DNA of 51,479 nucleotides from Litorilinea aerophila (GTDB taxonomy: Bacteria; Chloroflexota; Anaerolineae; Caldilineales; Caldilineaceae), in assembly GCA_945897075.1 (NCBI GenBank), contig CAMDEX010000011.1:1-51479 (forward strand), read 5' to 3'. The notes beneath the pieces are model-generated. The model was given only the letters and a program-made list of their open reading frames with translations, was not told the origin of the DNA and ran no database searches. Below, in pieces: positions 23,738-32,930 of the stretch; the first letter of the stretch is position 1, and each line of letters begins with the position of its first letter. The position numbers and the translations under genes are program-made.

Positions 23738-26700
23738 TTACCTGCCCACAATCGGGAAGAAGTACTTCTGAAGAGAGGCAAGCCGGACCTGATCGATGTG
23801 GGTGGTGACAACCGCCTGGGCGCTTACACTCCCCCCACTGCTGGGGAAGCGGAAGCCGTAGCCGTTGACCGCGGTCAGGGTCAAGCCGTCGTTGGGGGCA
23901 CCGGCTGGCTGCTGCGCGCTGCGGGTGAAGCTGCTGAAGGGAATCAGCACCTTCCGCCAGCCTGTGAAGTTGTCCACAAAGCCCGCCTCGAAGCGCTCTG
24001 CTCTGTCCGGTGCCTGATAGACCCGCACGTAATCCACGAGTGTATCCTGCGGGAAGGTCATCCCATCCTCGATAGTGCCTCCGAAGTTACCGCCGATCGC
24101 CACATTCAAAAGCAGGAAGAAGGACTGGTTATAGACCCACTGCTTGCCGTTCAGGAAGGCGTCGGTATTGCGGGCTTCGTGGAACTTCTGGCCGTCGAAG
24201 TACCAGATGATGTGGTTCTCGCGCCATTCGATGGTGTAGGTATGGTAGTCGGCCAGCAGGTTGGGCACGTTGAGGGTGTCGCCATAGGAGGCACCGCCGG
24301 AGTAGCCCGGCCCGTGCAGGGTGCCGAAGACTTCGTTGGGGATGCGGCTCACGTACTCCATAATGTCGATCTCACCGGCCAGCGGCCAGTCCACGCCTTC
24401 GTCGATCTTGCTGCCCAGGGCCCAGAAGGCCGGCCAGATGCCATCTTTGTCCGTGGGCGGCAGTTTGATGCGGGCCTCGATCTTGCCGTACTTGAACTCG
24501 GCACGATCTGCGGAGATCAGCCGGGCCGAAGTGTAGCGGCAAGGACCATACCAACAGACCAGATCTGTTGTCTCCGTGTTGACCTTACTCATCCGCAGGA
24601 CCAAGTGGCCGCTGCCGTCGGTAGAGACATTGGCCGGGTCGTTGGTGTAGAACTGGAATTCGCTGTTGCCCCAACCGGAGAGGTTGTTGAGCGCGCCGTC
24701 GCCGATCTCGTGTTTCCAGTTGTTCGGGTTGGGCGGCGTGCCCGCAGTCCCAGTGAACTCATCCGACCAGCGCAGAACCCAGCCAGTGCTTGTCATCTCA
24801 TTTGTGCTGGTGATCTGATTGTCCAGCAATTCCACGAAGACATTCTTCCCCGTGTTGTTGCCGAAATACCAGAAGGTCAGCCCGCCCGCGCCGCTCCAAT
24901 CCTTCGGCTCGTCGAAGCTGGCGGTGATGCGGTTGGTTGTGGTCGAAGCCGTGTCGTACTGGACAGTCAACACCTGCTCATACGCGCCCTGACCAGGCAG
25001 GGCATTGGGATCGCCCGAGTTCAGTCCGGTGATGGAGAGGTTGACGCTGCCCACACCTGTGAAGGGATGGCTGCCGTCAAAGCCGCCCACATCCCCCGCG
25101 TGCGCGGTGTCGTTGTCCAGGATAGTCAGTGTAGCCCGGCGCTGGAAGCCCATGGCCGCGCCCTGGGCATTGTGCAGGTTGACCATCACCCGCTCGTCAG
25201 CCTCATCCTTGGCATCATCGATTGTTGGGACATTGAAGGAGAGATCCTTGACACCCGGCGCGAAGACCAGGGTGCCGCTGACCGGGGTGAAGTCCACGTT
25301 GGGGGTGGCCTGGCTCTCAGCCGTCTTATACGTCACCGTCACGGGGGTGGTGCTGGTCATGTTCAGGCTGACGGTCAGCACTGCAGACGCGCCCTCGGTC
25401 ACGTCATACTTCGGCGCAGAGAACCCAACACCCAGGGCAGCCGAACCAGCAGTGCCATAGAGACCCACGTTGTCCAGGTAGTAGGTGACAGGCCCACCAG
25501 TTGCCAGTGCGCCGAAGGCCCAGCCGTGGACCTGCTCGCGGGTGAAGTCATCGTTGGGCGCACCATTACCGATGTCCTTCCTGGTGAAGTCATTTCTGAA
25601 GTTCAGGACGATCTGCTTCCAGCCGGAGAAATCGTCCTTGATTGTGTGACTCCAGATTTCAGCATCAGCCGTGGTGGAGCCTAGTTTGCGGTTCTCGTTG
25701 ATCTCAAACAACAGATCCTTGCCCGTTTTCTGGCCGTAGAGCCAGAAGGTGATACCTACGTAGCCGCTCCAGTCCTGGGGCGTCCAGGTGTCCACCGCCA
25801 CATTCTCGAAGGCGTGGGTCGTACCACCATAGCTCGGAGCATTGATCTCGACCTTGAAGAGATTGTTAGTGCCCGTCTGCCCTGGCAAGGCAAGCGGATC
25901 GCTGTCCGCCACCTGGGTCGTAGTGATGGCCACTGCTGCATTGGGATCACCCCAGACAACAAAACCAATACCAAGGCCATTGCCATCCAATCCTGTCGGC
26001 AGACCATTCTCGAAATCGTCCACAACGGCGAGAACCGTTGGCGGTACCTGGTCATTGTCCTTGATGGTCAGGACCGCAGTGCTGGCGCTGCCCAACTCCG
26101 CGCTGATGGGGTTAGAAAGGGTCAGGTTGACCGTCTCCGCAGACTCTTCACCGGCATCATCCGTGGTGGCAACAGTGAAGCTCTTGACCAGATCGCCAGG
26201 GGCGAAGACCAGGGAGCCGGCGGTGGCGGTGTAGTCCGCGCCGGCGGTGGCCGTGCCGTCCGCCGTGGCATAGCTCACGGTGACCGGGTGTGTGCTGGTG
26301 ACGTTGAGTTTAACCGTCACTGTAGCCGTATCGCCTTCGTAGACAGAGTAGCTGTTGGGCGAGAAGCCGACGCTGAGTGTGGGGGGAGGTGGGGGCGTCG
26401 TGCCGCCGCCGAACGCCACATCGTCAAAGTAGTAGGTCTTCTCGCCCGCCGTGGTGCCGGTGACGCCGAAGTTGAAGAAGATGGATGCCTTGTTATAGGT
26501 GTAGGCCAGGTTCAGCGCCGCAGTGCCGCCTGCCTGATTGGCGAAGTTGAAGGTCAGCGTCTCCCAGTCGTTGGCTACTGTGGTCGTCGCCTCGGTCTCC
26601 ACCGACTTGCCCCCGTCCGCCGCATCCTCCACCTTCAGCCGAACCTGGATGCCAGCGTCAGGCGACCAGACCCGCACATTCATCTTGGTGTCACTGGCTG

Positions 26701-27604
26701 TGAACGGCAGCTTCGGCACCGACTGGTTTGCACCCGTGGACACCGTAGTCCCGGCCCACAACTCTGCCGTCGCCGACTTGACCACCTTGGCCACCTTGTT
26801 GGCCGCATTCGTCGGATCCACCACAACACTCGAACCTTCGGCCCCACCAAAGCCCGTCAGGGTGTAGGTGACCGCGTTCGAGTCGAAGGTGATCGTATCC
26901 CATGCGCTCGGTGGGGGCGTCGTGCCGCCGCCGAACGCCACATCGTCAAAGTAGTAGGTCTTCTCGCCCGCCGTGGCACCGGTCACGCCGAAGTTGAAGA
27001 AGATGGAGGCCTTGTTATAGGTGTAGGCCAAATTCAGCGCCGCAGTGCCGCCTGCCTGATTGGCGAAGTTGAAGGTCAGCGTCTCCCAGGCGTTGGCCAC
27101 CGTGGTCGTCGCCTCGGTCTCCACCGACTTGGTCGGGTCCGCCGCGTCTTCCACCTTCAGCCGAACCTGGATGCCAGCGTCAGGCGACCAGACCCGCACC
27201 GTCATCTTGGTGTGACTGGCTGTGAACGGCAGCGCTGGCACCGAGAAGTTTGGACCCGTGGACACCGTGGTCCCGGCCCACAACTCAGCCGTCGCCGACT
27301 TGACCACCTTGGCCACCTTGTTGGCCGCATTCGTCGGATCCACCACAACAGCCGAATCGTCGGCCCCGCCAAAGCCCGTCAGGGTGTAGGTGACCGCGTT
27401 CGAGTCAAAGGTAATCGTATCCCATGCGGACACGACATCGGCCACGACCGGAAAGGCCGCCACATCAACCGCAGCAGCCGGTTCCACCGAGACGGGTGCA
27501 GCGACCGGCGCAGCCTGTGCGTGCGGTGTCCCCAGCCAGCGGAATCCCCCCAGAAATACAGCCGCCAACAGGGCTGTCAATGTAAAAACTCTTATCGTTC
27601 GCAT
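23738..27604 (-). CDS. Secreted multidomain GH16 laminarinase (endo-beta-1,3-glucanase)
   Basis: 1288 residues with a signal peptide (cut near AHAQA, residue 31). Order: two near-identical 174-residue modules starting W61 and W235 (WDTITFDSNAV), probably carbohydrate-binding; Calx-beta (about 412-520, ending IKDND); a CBM11-like module (about 527-735); a second Calx-beta (about 738-845, ending LDND); then a second CBM11-like module that is split by the GH16 domain (about 931-1200). GH16 catalytic motif is GEIDIMEY with nucleophile E1078, D1080 and acid/base E1083, the bulge form typical of laminarinases. The C-terminal tail is KYFFPIVGR. The start ATG 27604 has AGGAGAG. A LacI operator lies 140 bases upstream. 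It would cut beta-1,3-glucans outside the cell for import by the ABC system. Confidence 0.92.
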   Translation of the reverse strand: MRTIRVFTLTALLAAVFLGGFRWLGTPHAQAAPVAAPVSVEPAAAVDVAAFPVVADVVSAWDTITFDSNAVTYTLTGFGGADDSAVVVDPTNAANKVAKVVKSATAELWAGTTVSTGPNFSVPALPFTASHTKMTVRVWSPDAGIQVRLKVEDAADPTKSVETEATTTVANAWETLTFNFANQAGGTAALNLAYTYNKASIFFNFGVTGATAGEKTYYFDDVAFGGGTTPPPSAWDTITFDSNAVTYTLTGFGGAEGSSVVVDPTNAANKVAKVVKSATAELWAGTTVSTGANQSVPKLPFTASDTKMNVRVWSPDAGIQVRLKVEDAADGGKSVETEATTTVANDWETLTFNFANQAGGTAALNLAYTYNKASIFFNFGVTGTTAGEKTYYFDDVAFGGGTTPPPPPTLSVGFSPNSYSVYEGDTATVTVKLNVTSTHPVTVSYATADGTATAGADYTATAGSLVFAPGDLVKSFTVATTDDAGEESAETVNLTLSNPISAELGSASTAVLTIKDNDQVPPTVLAVVDDFENGLPTGLDGNGLGIGFVVWGDPNAAVAITTTQVADSDPLALPGQTGTNNLFKVEINAPSYGGTTHAFENVAVDTWTPQDWSGYVGITFWLYGQKTGKDLLFEINENRKLGSTTADAEIWSHTIKDDFSGWKQIVLNFRNDFTRKDIGNGAPNDDFTREQVHGWAFGALATGGPVTYYLDNVGLYGTAGSAALGVGFSAPKYDVTEGASAVLTVSLNMTSTTPVTVTYKTAESQATPNVDFTPVSGTLVFAPGVKDLSFNVPTIDDAKDEADERVMVNLHNAQGAAMGFQRRATLTILDNDTAHAGDVGGFDGSHPFTGVGSVNLSITGLNSGDPNALPGQGAYEQVLTVQYDTASTTTNRITASFDEPKDWSGAGGLTFWYFGNNTGKNVFVELLDNQITSTNEMTSTGWVLRWSDEFTGTAGTPPNPNNWKHEIGDGALNNLSGWGNSEFQFYTNDPANVSTDGSGHLVLRMSKVNTETTDLVCWYGPCRYTSARLISADRAEFKYGKIEARIKLPPTDKDGIWPAFWALGSKIDEGVDWPLAGEIDIMEYVSRIPNEVFGTLHGPGYSGGASYGDTLNVPNLLADYHTYTIEWRENHIIWYFDGQKFHEARNTDAFLNGKQWVYNQSFFLLLNVAIGGNFGGTIEDGMTFPQDTLVDYVRVYQAPDRAERFEAGFVDNFTGWRKVLIPFSSFTRSAQQPAGAPNDGLTLTAVNGYGFRFPSSGGSVSAQAVVTTHIDQVRLASLQKYFFPIVGR
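26399..27433 (-). repeat. Direct duplication of a 522-bp coding module in the GH16 gene
   Basis: Two consecutive modules, residues 61-234 and 235-408, are almost the same at DNA level (for example both contain GGCACTGCGGCGCTGAATTT-like stretches). Period 174 codons. The high nucleotide identity indicates recent duplication or gene conversion. Confidence 0.85.
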
Positions 27605-27745
27605 TCTTCTCTCCTGGAAATACGTGTGGAATCAACACCACAAAAATCAAAATCGACTACACAACTTTCAACTCTCCGGTTCCACCTCCTTATTTGCGTC
27701 TGGATTGAGACTCTTTCACATCTGTAGCGCTCTTTCAGATCAATC

Positions 27746-27759
27746 CGGGAGCGCTCCCA
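27746..27759 (-). promoter_or_regulatory. CelR/LacI-type operator upstream of the GH16 gene
   Basis: Reads TGGGAGCGCTCCCG on the - strand, 13 of 14 to the palindrome TGGGAGCGCTCCCA. It is 142 bases before the laminarinase start. Where the -10/-35 would be expected by comparison with the other two promoters lies the 33/34-bp palindrome at 27766-27799. Confidence 0.85.
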
Positions 27760-27765
27760 ACAATC

Positions 27766-27799
27766 AGAAGTTCGACTTCTTTTGAGAAATCGAACTTCT
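27766..27799. repeat. Palindromic element family B (AGAAGTTCGACTT type), intergenic copy
   Basis: Outer arms AGAAGTTCGA and TCGAACTTCT flank a slightly degenerate centre. It lies six bases from the LacI operator and 12 bases from the repressor gene's stop. Sister copies are inside coding regions at 38540-38572 and 47047-47079. Confidence 0.85.
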
Positions 27800-27810
27800 G
27801 GAAATATGTG

Positions 27811-28842
27811 TCAGGGGTTGGGCAGACCGGCAGCACTGGACGGGCCAGCACCGCTCGACTGGCGTATGACAATCTCTGTGGGCATCGTTACGTGGATGGG
27901 GCCGCTTTCAGGATCGGCCAGCAGGTCAAAGAGTGTTTCTGCCGCCCGCATCCCGGTTTCGTGGACAGGCTGATAGACGGTTGTCAGCGGCGGGCTGAGA
28001 TGTTCGGCAAAGGGCATATCGTCGAATCCGGCCAGGGCGATCTCGTCGGGAACAGTCAGACCTGTCTGTTGAATGGCGCGCAGTGCGCCTACTGCCATTG
28101 TGTCGCTGGCAACAAAGACGGCTTGGGGGCGGTGGGGCAGTAATTTTTGCATGGCCGCATAGCCCCCCTCTTCGCTGAAATTGCCGGGGACAATCAGTTC
28201 CATTTCGATAGGAATCCCGTTCTGGCTCAACCCCTCCATATAGCCCAGCAGTCGGTCAGAACCGGCAATCATATTCTGCGCGCCCGTAATGGTGGCGATG
28301 CGCCGATACCCCAGCCCGATGAGATGTTGGATCAATTGCCTGCTGCTGCCCCGGTTGTCCACATCCACATAACTCACCTGGGCCATCGTGGGATGGCGAC
28401 CGATGAGAACGAAGGGCATATTGCTGCGCACAAGCGCCTGCACAATGAGGTCGTCCATCAGCACAGAGGCCACGACGACCCCATCAATCATCCCGTTGTG
28501 CAACACCTGGTTGATGGTACGCCGCTCGTATTCTGGTTCGGCCAGCCAGAGCATCACTGAATAGTCATTGGCATTGCAGGCTGCTGACACCCCTTTGATC
28601 AGCATCGGGAAATAGGGATCAGTAAACATCGTCGAGACCCCCATAGGAATCACCAGCCCTATGACTTTCGTCTTGCCCGCGGCCAGACTGCGCGCGGCCA
28701 GATTGGGCTGAAAATTCATCTGCCGGATCACTTCCTGCACGCGCTGACGGGTACTCTCCCGCACATTCGGGTCGTCGTTGATGACCCGGGAGACTGTCGA
28801 GCGGGAGACTCTACTGAGTTTAGCGATATCTTCCAGATTCAT
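27811..28842 (-). CDS. LacI-family repressor of the beta-glucan locus (CelR-like)
   Basis: 343 residues. The N-terminal LacI helix-turn-helix and hinge are MNLEDIAKLSRVSRSTVSRV ... DDPNVRESTRQRV. A periplasmic-binding-protein-like effector domain follows, ending with the usual QPVHETGMRAAETLFDLL. The T-V-S-R-V recognition helix and the local operators (TGGGAGCGCTCCCA) match what is known for CelR of Thermobifida fusca, which responds to cellobiose. Here the inducer may instead be a laminari-oligosaccharide (inference). Its own promoter carries an operator at +1, so it is autoregulated. Confidence 0.92.
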   Translation of the reverse strand: MNLEDIAKLSRVSRSTVSRVINDDPNVRESTRQRVQEVIRQMNFQPNLAARSLAAGKTKVIGLVIPMGVSTMFTDPYFPMLIKGVSAACNANDYSVMLWLAEPEYERRTINQVLHNGMIDGVVVASVLMDDLIVQALVRSNMPFVLIGRHPTMAQVSYVDVDNRGSSRQLIQHLIGLGYRRIATITGAQNMIAGSDRLLGYMEGLSQNGIPIEMELIVPGNFSEEGGYAAMQKLLPHRPQAVFVASDTMAVGALRAIQQTGLTVPDEIALAGFDDMPFAEHLSPPLTTVYQPVHETGMRAAETLFDLLADPESGPIHVTMPTEIVIRQSSGAGPSSAAGLPNP

Positions 28843-28968
28843 GGACGGTTCGGCTTTGTCCGTCGGGCAGTAACCACTGGTTGGGGGAAAAGATGCAACT
28901 CCGCCGGTCCGTCAGGCCCGGTTTTGCTCCCTCGATCCCGTGGAGGGAAGGAGTGTTGGGACAAAAAC

Positions 28969-28982
28969 TGGGAGCGCACCCA
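28969..28982 (-). promoter_or_regulatory. CelR/LacI-type operator at the repressor's own start site
   Basis: TGGGAGCGCACCCA on the + strand, 13 of 14 to the palindromic consensus. It begins 7 bases downstream of the predicted -10 at 28990-28995, so repressor bound here would cover the transcription start. Confidence 0.85.
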
Positions 28983-28989
28983 ATTACAA

Positions 28990-29018
28990 ATGGTAATGTA
29001 TCACATTCTGCCTGTCAA
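28990..29018 (-). promoter_or_regulatory. Sigma70-like promoter of the LacI-family repressor gene
   Basis: On the - strand: -35 TTGACA (complement of 29013-29018), 17-base spacer, -10 TACCAT (complement of 28990-28995). Confidence 0.7.
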
Positions 29019-29055
29019 CTCTGGCCCCCTGTCACCACTGACAGAAACGAAAGGC

Positions 29056-30135
29056 TTACTTCTCGACGCCAGCGCCGCCCTGCACAACCACACCTTCCAG
29101 GAAGGTCCGTTGCGCCAGGAAGAAGAGGATGAGGGGAATCACCGCCGCAATCAGGGCCGCGGCCTGGATCAGATTGGTCTGTTGCGAGTAGAGATTGTTG
29201 AAGCCGGTCAAGCCCACGGTAATGGGGAACTTGTCCGGTTGGCCCGCCAGATAGATCAGCGGCCCGAAGAAGTCGTTCCAGGCAAAGAAGAAGTGGAAGA
29301 GCGTGACCGCCGTCAGTGCCGGAATCGCGTTGGGCAAAATAATCTGGAAGAAGATGCGGAAATTGCCGGCGCCATCGATGGTGGCAGCCTCATCCAAATC
29401 CCGGGGAATGCCCAGAAAGAACTGGCGCAACAGGAAAATATTGTAGGCGTTGGAGAAATAGACGGGCACGATCAGCGGCAGCCACGTACCCACCCAGCCG
29501 ATCCGGTTAAAGACGGCATACATGGGCAGTAAGGTGACAGCACCGGGCAGGATGATGGTTGCCATGACGATTCCGAAGAGAATACCCTTGAATGGCGCGT
29601 TAAAGCGGGCGAAACCAAAAGCAACCAATGCGGAGGAAAAGACAGCGCCGAGTGTGCTCAGAATGGAATAGACAATTGTGTTATTCAGAAGCATCGCGAA
29701 ATCAATCGCTTCCCACGCTTCAGCAAAATTACTCCACTGGAAGTCCGGTGCCCAGACAGGTTCCAGTGTGCGCCAGCGTCCTACCCACTCGATCAGGCCC
29801 GCGTCCGGATTCTGGGGATCGACGAAGCTGCTCTCCTCGCGCCCTTTCCGCACCAATGCCCATTCTTTAATGCCATCTTCGGTAGGAACTCCGTAGACAC
29901 TGTACTCAGTGCCCTCGTAGCTAAACTTCACTTCGGACGAAGGCAGGATAGGCGCGCCCAGGGCAACGATCTGGGCATCGGTCTTGAGCGACATGACGAT
30001 GCCATAAATAAAAGGCATGAGGAATACGGCCAGGATAGCCAGTGCCATAAGGGTGAAGCCACCCTTATCCAAAGCCTTTCGCAGCGTGCGTTGAAAGGGG
30101 CTTATTGCTTGTCGCGTTGTGGCAGTAGTAGTCAT
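29056..30135 (-). CDS. ABC sugar permease, MalG type
   Basis: 359 residues, six spans expected. The EAA loop that contacts the ATPase is DEAATIDGAGNFRIFFQIIL. An extended extracytoplasmic insert between spans 1 and 2 (about residues 60-120, containing GIKEWALVRKGREESSFVDP) makes it longer than the common 280-residue MalG; similar inserts are known in CUT1 permeases. It partners the MalF-like permease whose stop lies 2 bases upstream; the ribosome site GGGAGAA lies in the end of that gene. It probably imports oligosaccharides released by the laminarinase. Confidence 0.92.
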   Translation of the reverse strand: MTTTATTRQAISPFQRTLRKALDKGGFTLMALAILAVFLMPFIYGIVMSLKTDAQIVALGAPILPSSEVKFSYEGTEYSVYGVPTEDGIKEWALVRKGREESSFVDPQNPDAGLIEWVGRWRTLEPVWAPDFQWSNFAEAWEAIDFAMLLNNTIVYSILSTLGAVFSSALVAFGFARFNAPFKGILFGIVMATIILPGAVTLLPMYAVFNRIGWVGTWLPLIVPVYFSNAYNIFLLRQFFLGIPRDLDEAATIDGAGNFRIFFQIILPNAIPALTAVTLFHFFFAWNDFFGPLIYLAGQPDKFPITVGLTGFNNLYSQQTNLIQAAALIAAVIPLILFFLAQRTFLEGVVVQGGAGVEK

Positions 30136-30137
30136 AT

Positions 30138-31073
30138 TTATTCTCCCGCGTAGTAGACCCAGCGTCTGGCCGAGCCGAAGAGTGCCCCTGCCAAAACGAC
30201 GCCGACCAGGAATATCAGCCAGGCCAGGGTTGCACCATACCCCATGTTAAAGAAGTTGAATGCCTGTTTGTAGAAATAGATCATGTAGAAATAGATCATA
30301 ATGAACCGGGTGCTGCCTTCAGGGTAGCCGCTGCCGCCGTTCATCACAAAGGGTTGCAGGAAGTATTGCATCAGGCCGATGACGCCGAGCACCAGATTGT
30401 AGAAGATCACAGGGGAGATCATCGGCAGGGTGACGTTTCTCATCCGCTGCCAATAGCTTGCGCCGTCGATCTCGGCGGCCTCGTACAGCACAGTCGGCAC
30501 ATTTTGCAGCCCCGCCAGGGTGATCAGGATGGTATTACCGATCCCCCAGATACCCAGCAATGTATAGGTGAAGTAGATGACAGATGGATCGGCCAGCCAA
30601 CGGACGCTTTCAAGTCCAATGCTTTTTAGAAAGAGGTTGATCCATCCCGATTGCTCGTTGAGAACGCCCGCCCAGATCAACACCGCTGCGACGAAGGGGA
30701 AAACCGTAGGCATATAAAAGAGGGTGCGGAAGAGATTCTTGCCCCACAGCCGGGGTGAATTGAGGACCAGGGCAACGGCCATGGCAAAGATCAGACCCAC
30801 CGGCAAGGAGATGAGAGCAAACTTGAATGTCACCAGGAAGGCCTGGGGCACCTGGGGATCGTCGAAGATGGCGCGCTGCCAATTGGCAAAACCGACATAT
30901 CTCGCTTCCTCCGGATTGACCAGGTTGAAGTCAAACAGAGAGAAAATGAACGAAGCGATGATGGGAAGAGCGTAGAAGATAGTAAAGCCGATGAGCCAGG
31001 GGCTAATAAAAATGAGAAACCACTTGGTCTGGTTGCTCATCAGCCGCTTGCGCGGCCTGATTTGTGCAGTCAT
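30138..31073 (-). CDS. ABC sugar permease, MalF type
   Basis: 311 residues from ATG 31073 (GGAGGT five bases upstream; the adjoining GTG codon is too close). Six membrane spans. EAA motif YEAAEIDGASYWQRMRNVTL. CUT1 family. The gene follows the sugar-binding lipoprotein after a 107-base spacer with a strong hairpin, and is followed directly by the MalG-like gene. No ATPase gene is in the locus, so a shared MsmK/MalK-type ATPase must be encoded elsewhere. Confidence 0.92.
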   Translation of the reverse strand: MTAQIRPRKRLMSNQTKWFLIFISPWLIGFTIFYALPIIASFIFSLFDFNLVNPEEARYVGFANWQRAIFDDPQVPQAFLVTFKFALISLPVGLIFAMAVALVLNSPRLWGKNLFRTLFYMPTVFPFVAAVLIWAGVLNEQSGWINLFLKSIGLESVRWLADPSVIYFTYTLLGIWGIGNTILITLAGLQNVPTVLYEAAEIDGASYWQRMRNVTLPMISPVIFYNLVLGVIGLMQYFLQPFVMNGGSGYPEGSTRFIMIYFYMIYFYKQAFNFFNMGYGATLAWLIFLVGVVLAGALFGSARRWVYYAGE

Positions 31074-31125
31074 CACTTACCTCCAGGCAATGCAATTCGT
31101 TCTGAACGAGCAATGGGATAAGGAA

Positions 31126-31164
31126 GGAGAGGTTGGCCTCCGATCCTGCGAGGCCAACCTCTCC
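31126..31164 (-). promoter_or_regulatory. Intercistronic hairpin between binding protein and permease genes
   Basis: Perfect 15-bp stem (31126-31140 and 31150-31164; arm GGAGAGGTTGGCCTC) with a 9-base loop and no U-run on the - strand. It sits just behind the binding-protein gene, where such hairpins commonly protect the upstream message and lower permease expression. Confidence 0.7.
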
Positions 31165-31179
31165 GCGAGCTATGGACTG

Positions 31180-32655
31180 CTATTGGGCAGCGTCGAAGAT
31201 GCGCTGCATATCCTCCTGGAGCTTTGCCATCTCGGCATCCAGGTCCAGCTCGCCTTCCTGGGTCAGCAAGTTCCAGAATTCGTTGTAGCGGTCGGCGGTC
31301 TCCCGGAAGCTGGGCATCCAACTCTCGTGGTTGGGATTGTCGGCATAGGACATACCAGCAACCACCACATCCCAGTTGATGTCCGTCTTGCCCGGGAAGT
31401 TTTTCTCGGTGTACATCGGGAAGTAATCATCCTGCAGGGAGAGACGGGCGGGCATACCGCCGTAGATGGTGAGCAGTTCGTTGGCGTGATCGGCGCTGAG
31501 CATGTAGGTCAGCACCTCAAATGCCTCATCCGGCGTGGGGCAGCCCTTCAAGATACCGAAGGTGTCGGCGTGCATCTTGGACGTGATGACCCCATTATAG
31601 GAGGGCGTAGCAGCCAGATTCCAATTGAAGTTTGCATCGCCCAAAGCCCACGGCGCCATATACCACATGTGCATGTGGATCATGCCCATATTGCCGGAGG
31701 AGAAGGGGCCGCCGGGGCCTTGCAGGAACTCTGCGCCGCCGTAGGGGCCATTGGGGATGAACCAGCTATTCCACATGCCGTCATAGGTCCACTTCCAGGC
31801 TTCGGCCCACTGGGCAGGAATCTGGGCATTGCCCTCGTCGTCCACAAAGGAGCCAGCGCCGAAGAATGTGCCCACACCACGCGCATCTGTGAACTGATTC
31901 TGCCAGCCAAACTGAACGATTTGGGTCGGATCGAATTCAGGAGAGGTCGCATCGTTGCCATTGGCATCCACTGTGAGCTTTTTGGCAAGTTCGGTCAGGG
32001 TCTCGATGTTCCACTCGTGCTCTTCGCCATTCTCATCTACATAGGGCATGCCATACTCAGCCGGCGGGTAGGGCAGACCGGCCTCATCGAAGAGGTCGGC
32101 GTTGTAGAGCACAAAGGAGGGGAAGATGGCGAAGGGAAGACCCAACTGGCCCTCGTCCTCCACCTGATAGAATTCGACCAGGGCCGGATCGAAATCACTC
32201 AGATCGTAGCCTGCCGTATCGATGTAGGGCTGCAAGTCCAGCCAGGCGCCCTTGAAACTGTCGCGACCGGCGATGCCGACGGGACCCACCACACAGGGCG
32301 CATTGCCCGCTGCAATCTGGGTTGCCAGGGTGTCCTGGGCCTGGTTGTTGGCGACGATCTCCAACTTCACTTCGATTTCGTCCTGGCTTTCGTTGAATCG
32401 CTTCACAAATTCGTTCTGCGCGTCAAACGTACCCTCATCCGAGCCAGCGCCCAGCCCCACATACCAGCGAACTGTGGTTCTGTCGCCAGAGGCTTGTGTG
32501 GCTGGCGCAGCAGCGGCCGGAGCGGCCGGCTCCGCAGCCGCCGGGGCCGGAGCCGCTTCCTGGGCCGCTGGTGCTGCCGGCGCACCACAGGCCGCCAGCA
32601 GCAGGCCAAGCACCAGCACAAGCGTGAACAATAGATACTGCCTAGATTTCTGCAT
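31180..32655 (-). CDS. ABC transporter sugar-binding lipoprotein (CUT1 family)
   Basis: 491 residues from ATG 32655, preceded by GGAGG. A longer frame would start upstream of the operator and is unlikely. Lipoprotein signal LLLAACGA with Cys about 23 residues in, then an Ala/Pro-rich linker (residues about 25-55) and a solute-binding protein fold (TVRWYVGLGAG, YNADLFDEAGLPYPP, a late WNLAATPS). It captures oligosaccharides at the membrane surface for the two permeases downstream. It is controlled by a strong promoter with an operator at +1 and a second perfect operator in the leader. Confidence 0.92.
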   Translation of the reverse strand: MQKSRQYLLFTLVLVLGLLLAACGAPAAPAAQEAAPAPAAAEPAAPAAAAPATQASGDRTTVRWYVGLGAGSDEGTFDAQNEFVKRFNESQDEIEVKLEIVANNQAQDTLATQIAAGNAPCVVGPVGIAGRDSFKGAWLDLQPYIDTAGYDLSDFDPALVEFYQVEDEGQLGLPFAIFPSFVLYNADLFDEAGLPYPPAEYGMPYVDENGEEHEWNIETLTELAKKLTVDANGNDATSPEFDPTQIVQFGWQNQFTDARGVGTFFGAGSFVDDEGNAQIPAQWAEAWKWTYDGMWNSWFIPNGPYGGAEFLQGPGGPFSSGNMGMIHMHMWYMAPWALGDANFNWNLAATPSYNGVITSKMHADTFGILKGCPTPDEAFEVLTYMLSADHANELLTIYGGMPARLSLQDDYFPMYTEKNFPGKTDINWDVVVAGMSYADNPNHESWMPSFRETADRYNEFWNLLTQEGELDLDAEMAKLQEDMQRIFDAAQ

Positions 32656-32678
32656 CGAACATTCCTCCGTTGATTGTT

Positions 32679-32692
32679 TGGGAGCGCTCCCA
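32679..32692 (-). promoter_or_regulatory. Perfect CelR/LacI-type operator in the binding-protein leader
   Basis: TGGGAGCGCTCCCA, exact palindrome (with T and A outside extending the symmetry). It lies 24 bases before the start codon and about 232 bases downstream of the first operator, a spacing that could allow a roadblock or DNA loop. Confidence 0.9.
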
Positions 32693-32910
32693 AATAGCGC
32701 CAAAAAAAGAGACAGCAAGTTATGTAATTTGAATCTACCACCAGGAGAGACCCCCCTAGCCCATCTTTCAGCGGGCAGATGAAGAGCTTCCTAGCGGCAA
32801 ATGCGACACACTTTTGGAAAAAAGAGACAATAGGGCAAAAACGACTTGCGTATGTATACAAAATCGAGTTGACAAAAGCCAGCGTGAGCAGTGAAAGCGC
32901 TGCGGGGAAA

Positions 32911-32924
32911 TGGGAGCGCTCTCA
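32911..32924 (-). promoter_or_regulatory. CelR/LacI-type operator at +1 of the ABC operon promoter
   Basis: TGGGAGCGCTCTCA on the + strand, 13 of 14 to consensus, starting 6 bases downstream of the -10 box at 32931-32936. Confidence 0.88.
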
Positions 32925-32930
32925 CAAAAG

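Noticed and set aside
23708..27727. Long open frames (over 600 codons) on the + strand opposite the GH16 gene
   Set aside because: They lack recognisable domains and ribosome sites and mirror the codon usage of the GC-rich GH16 gene, whose domains and signal peptide are clear.
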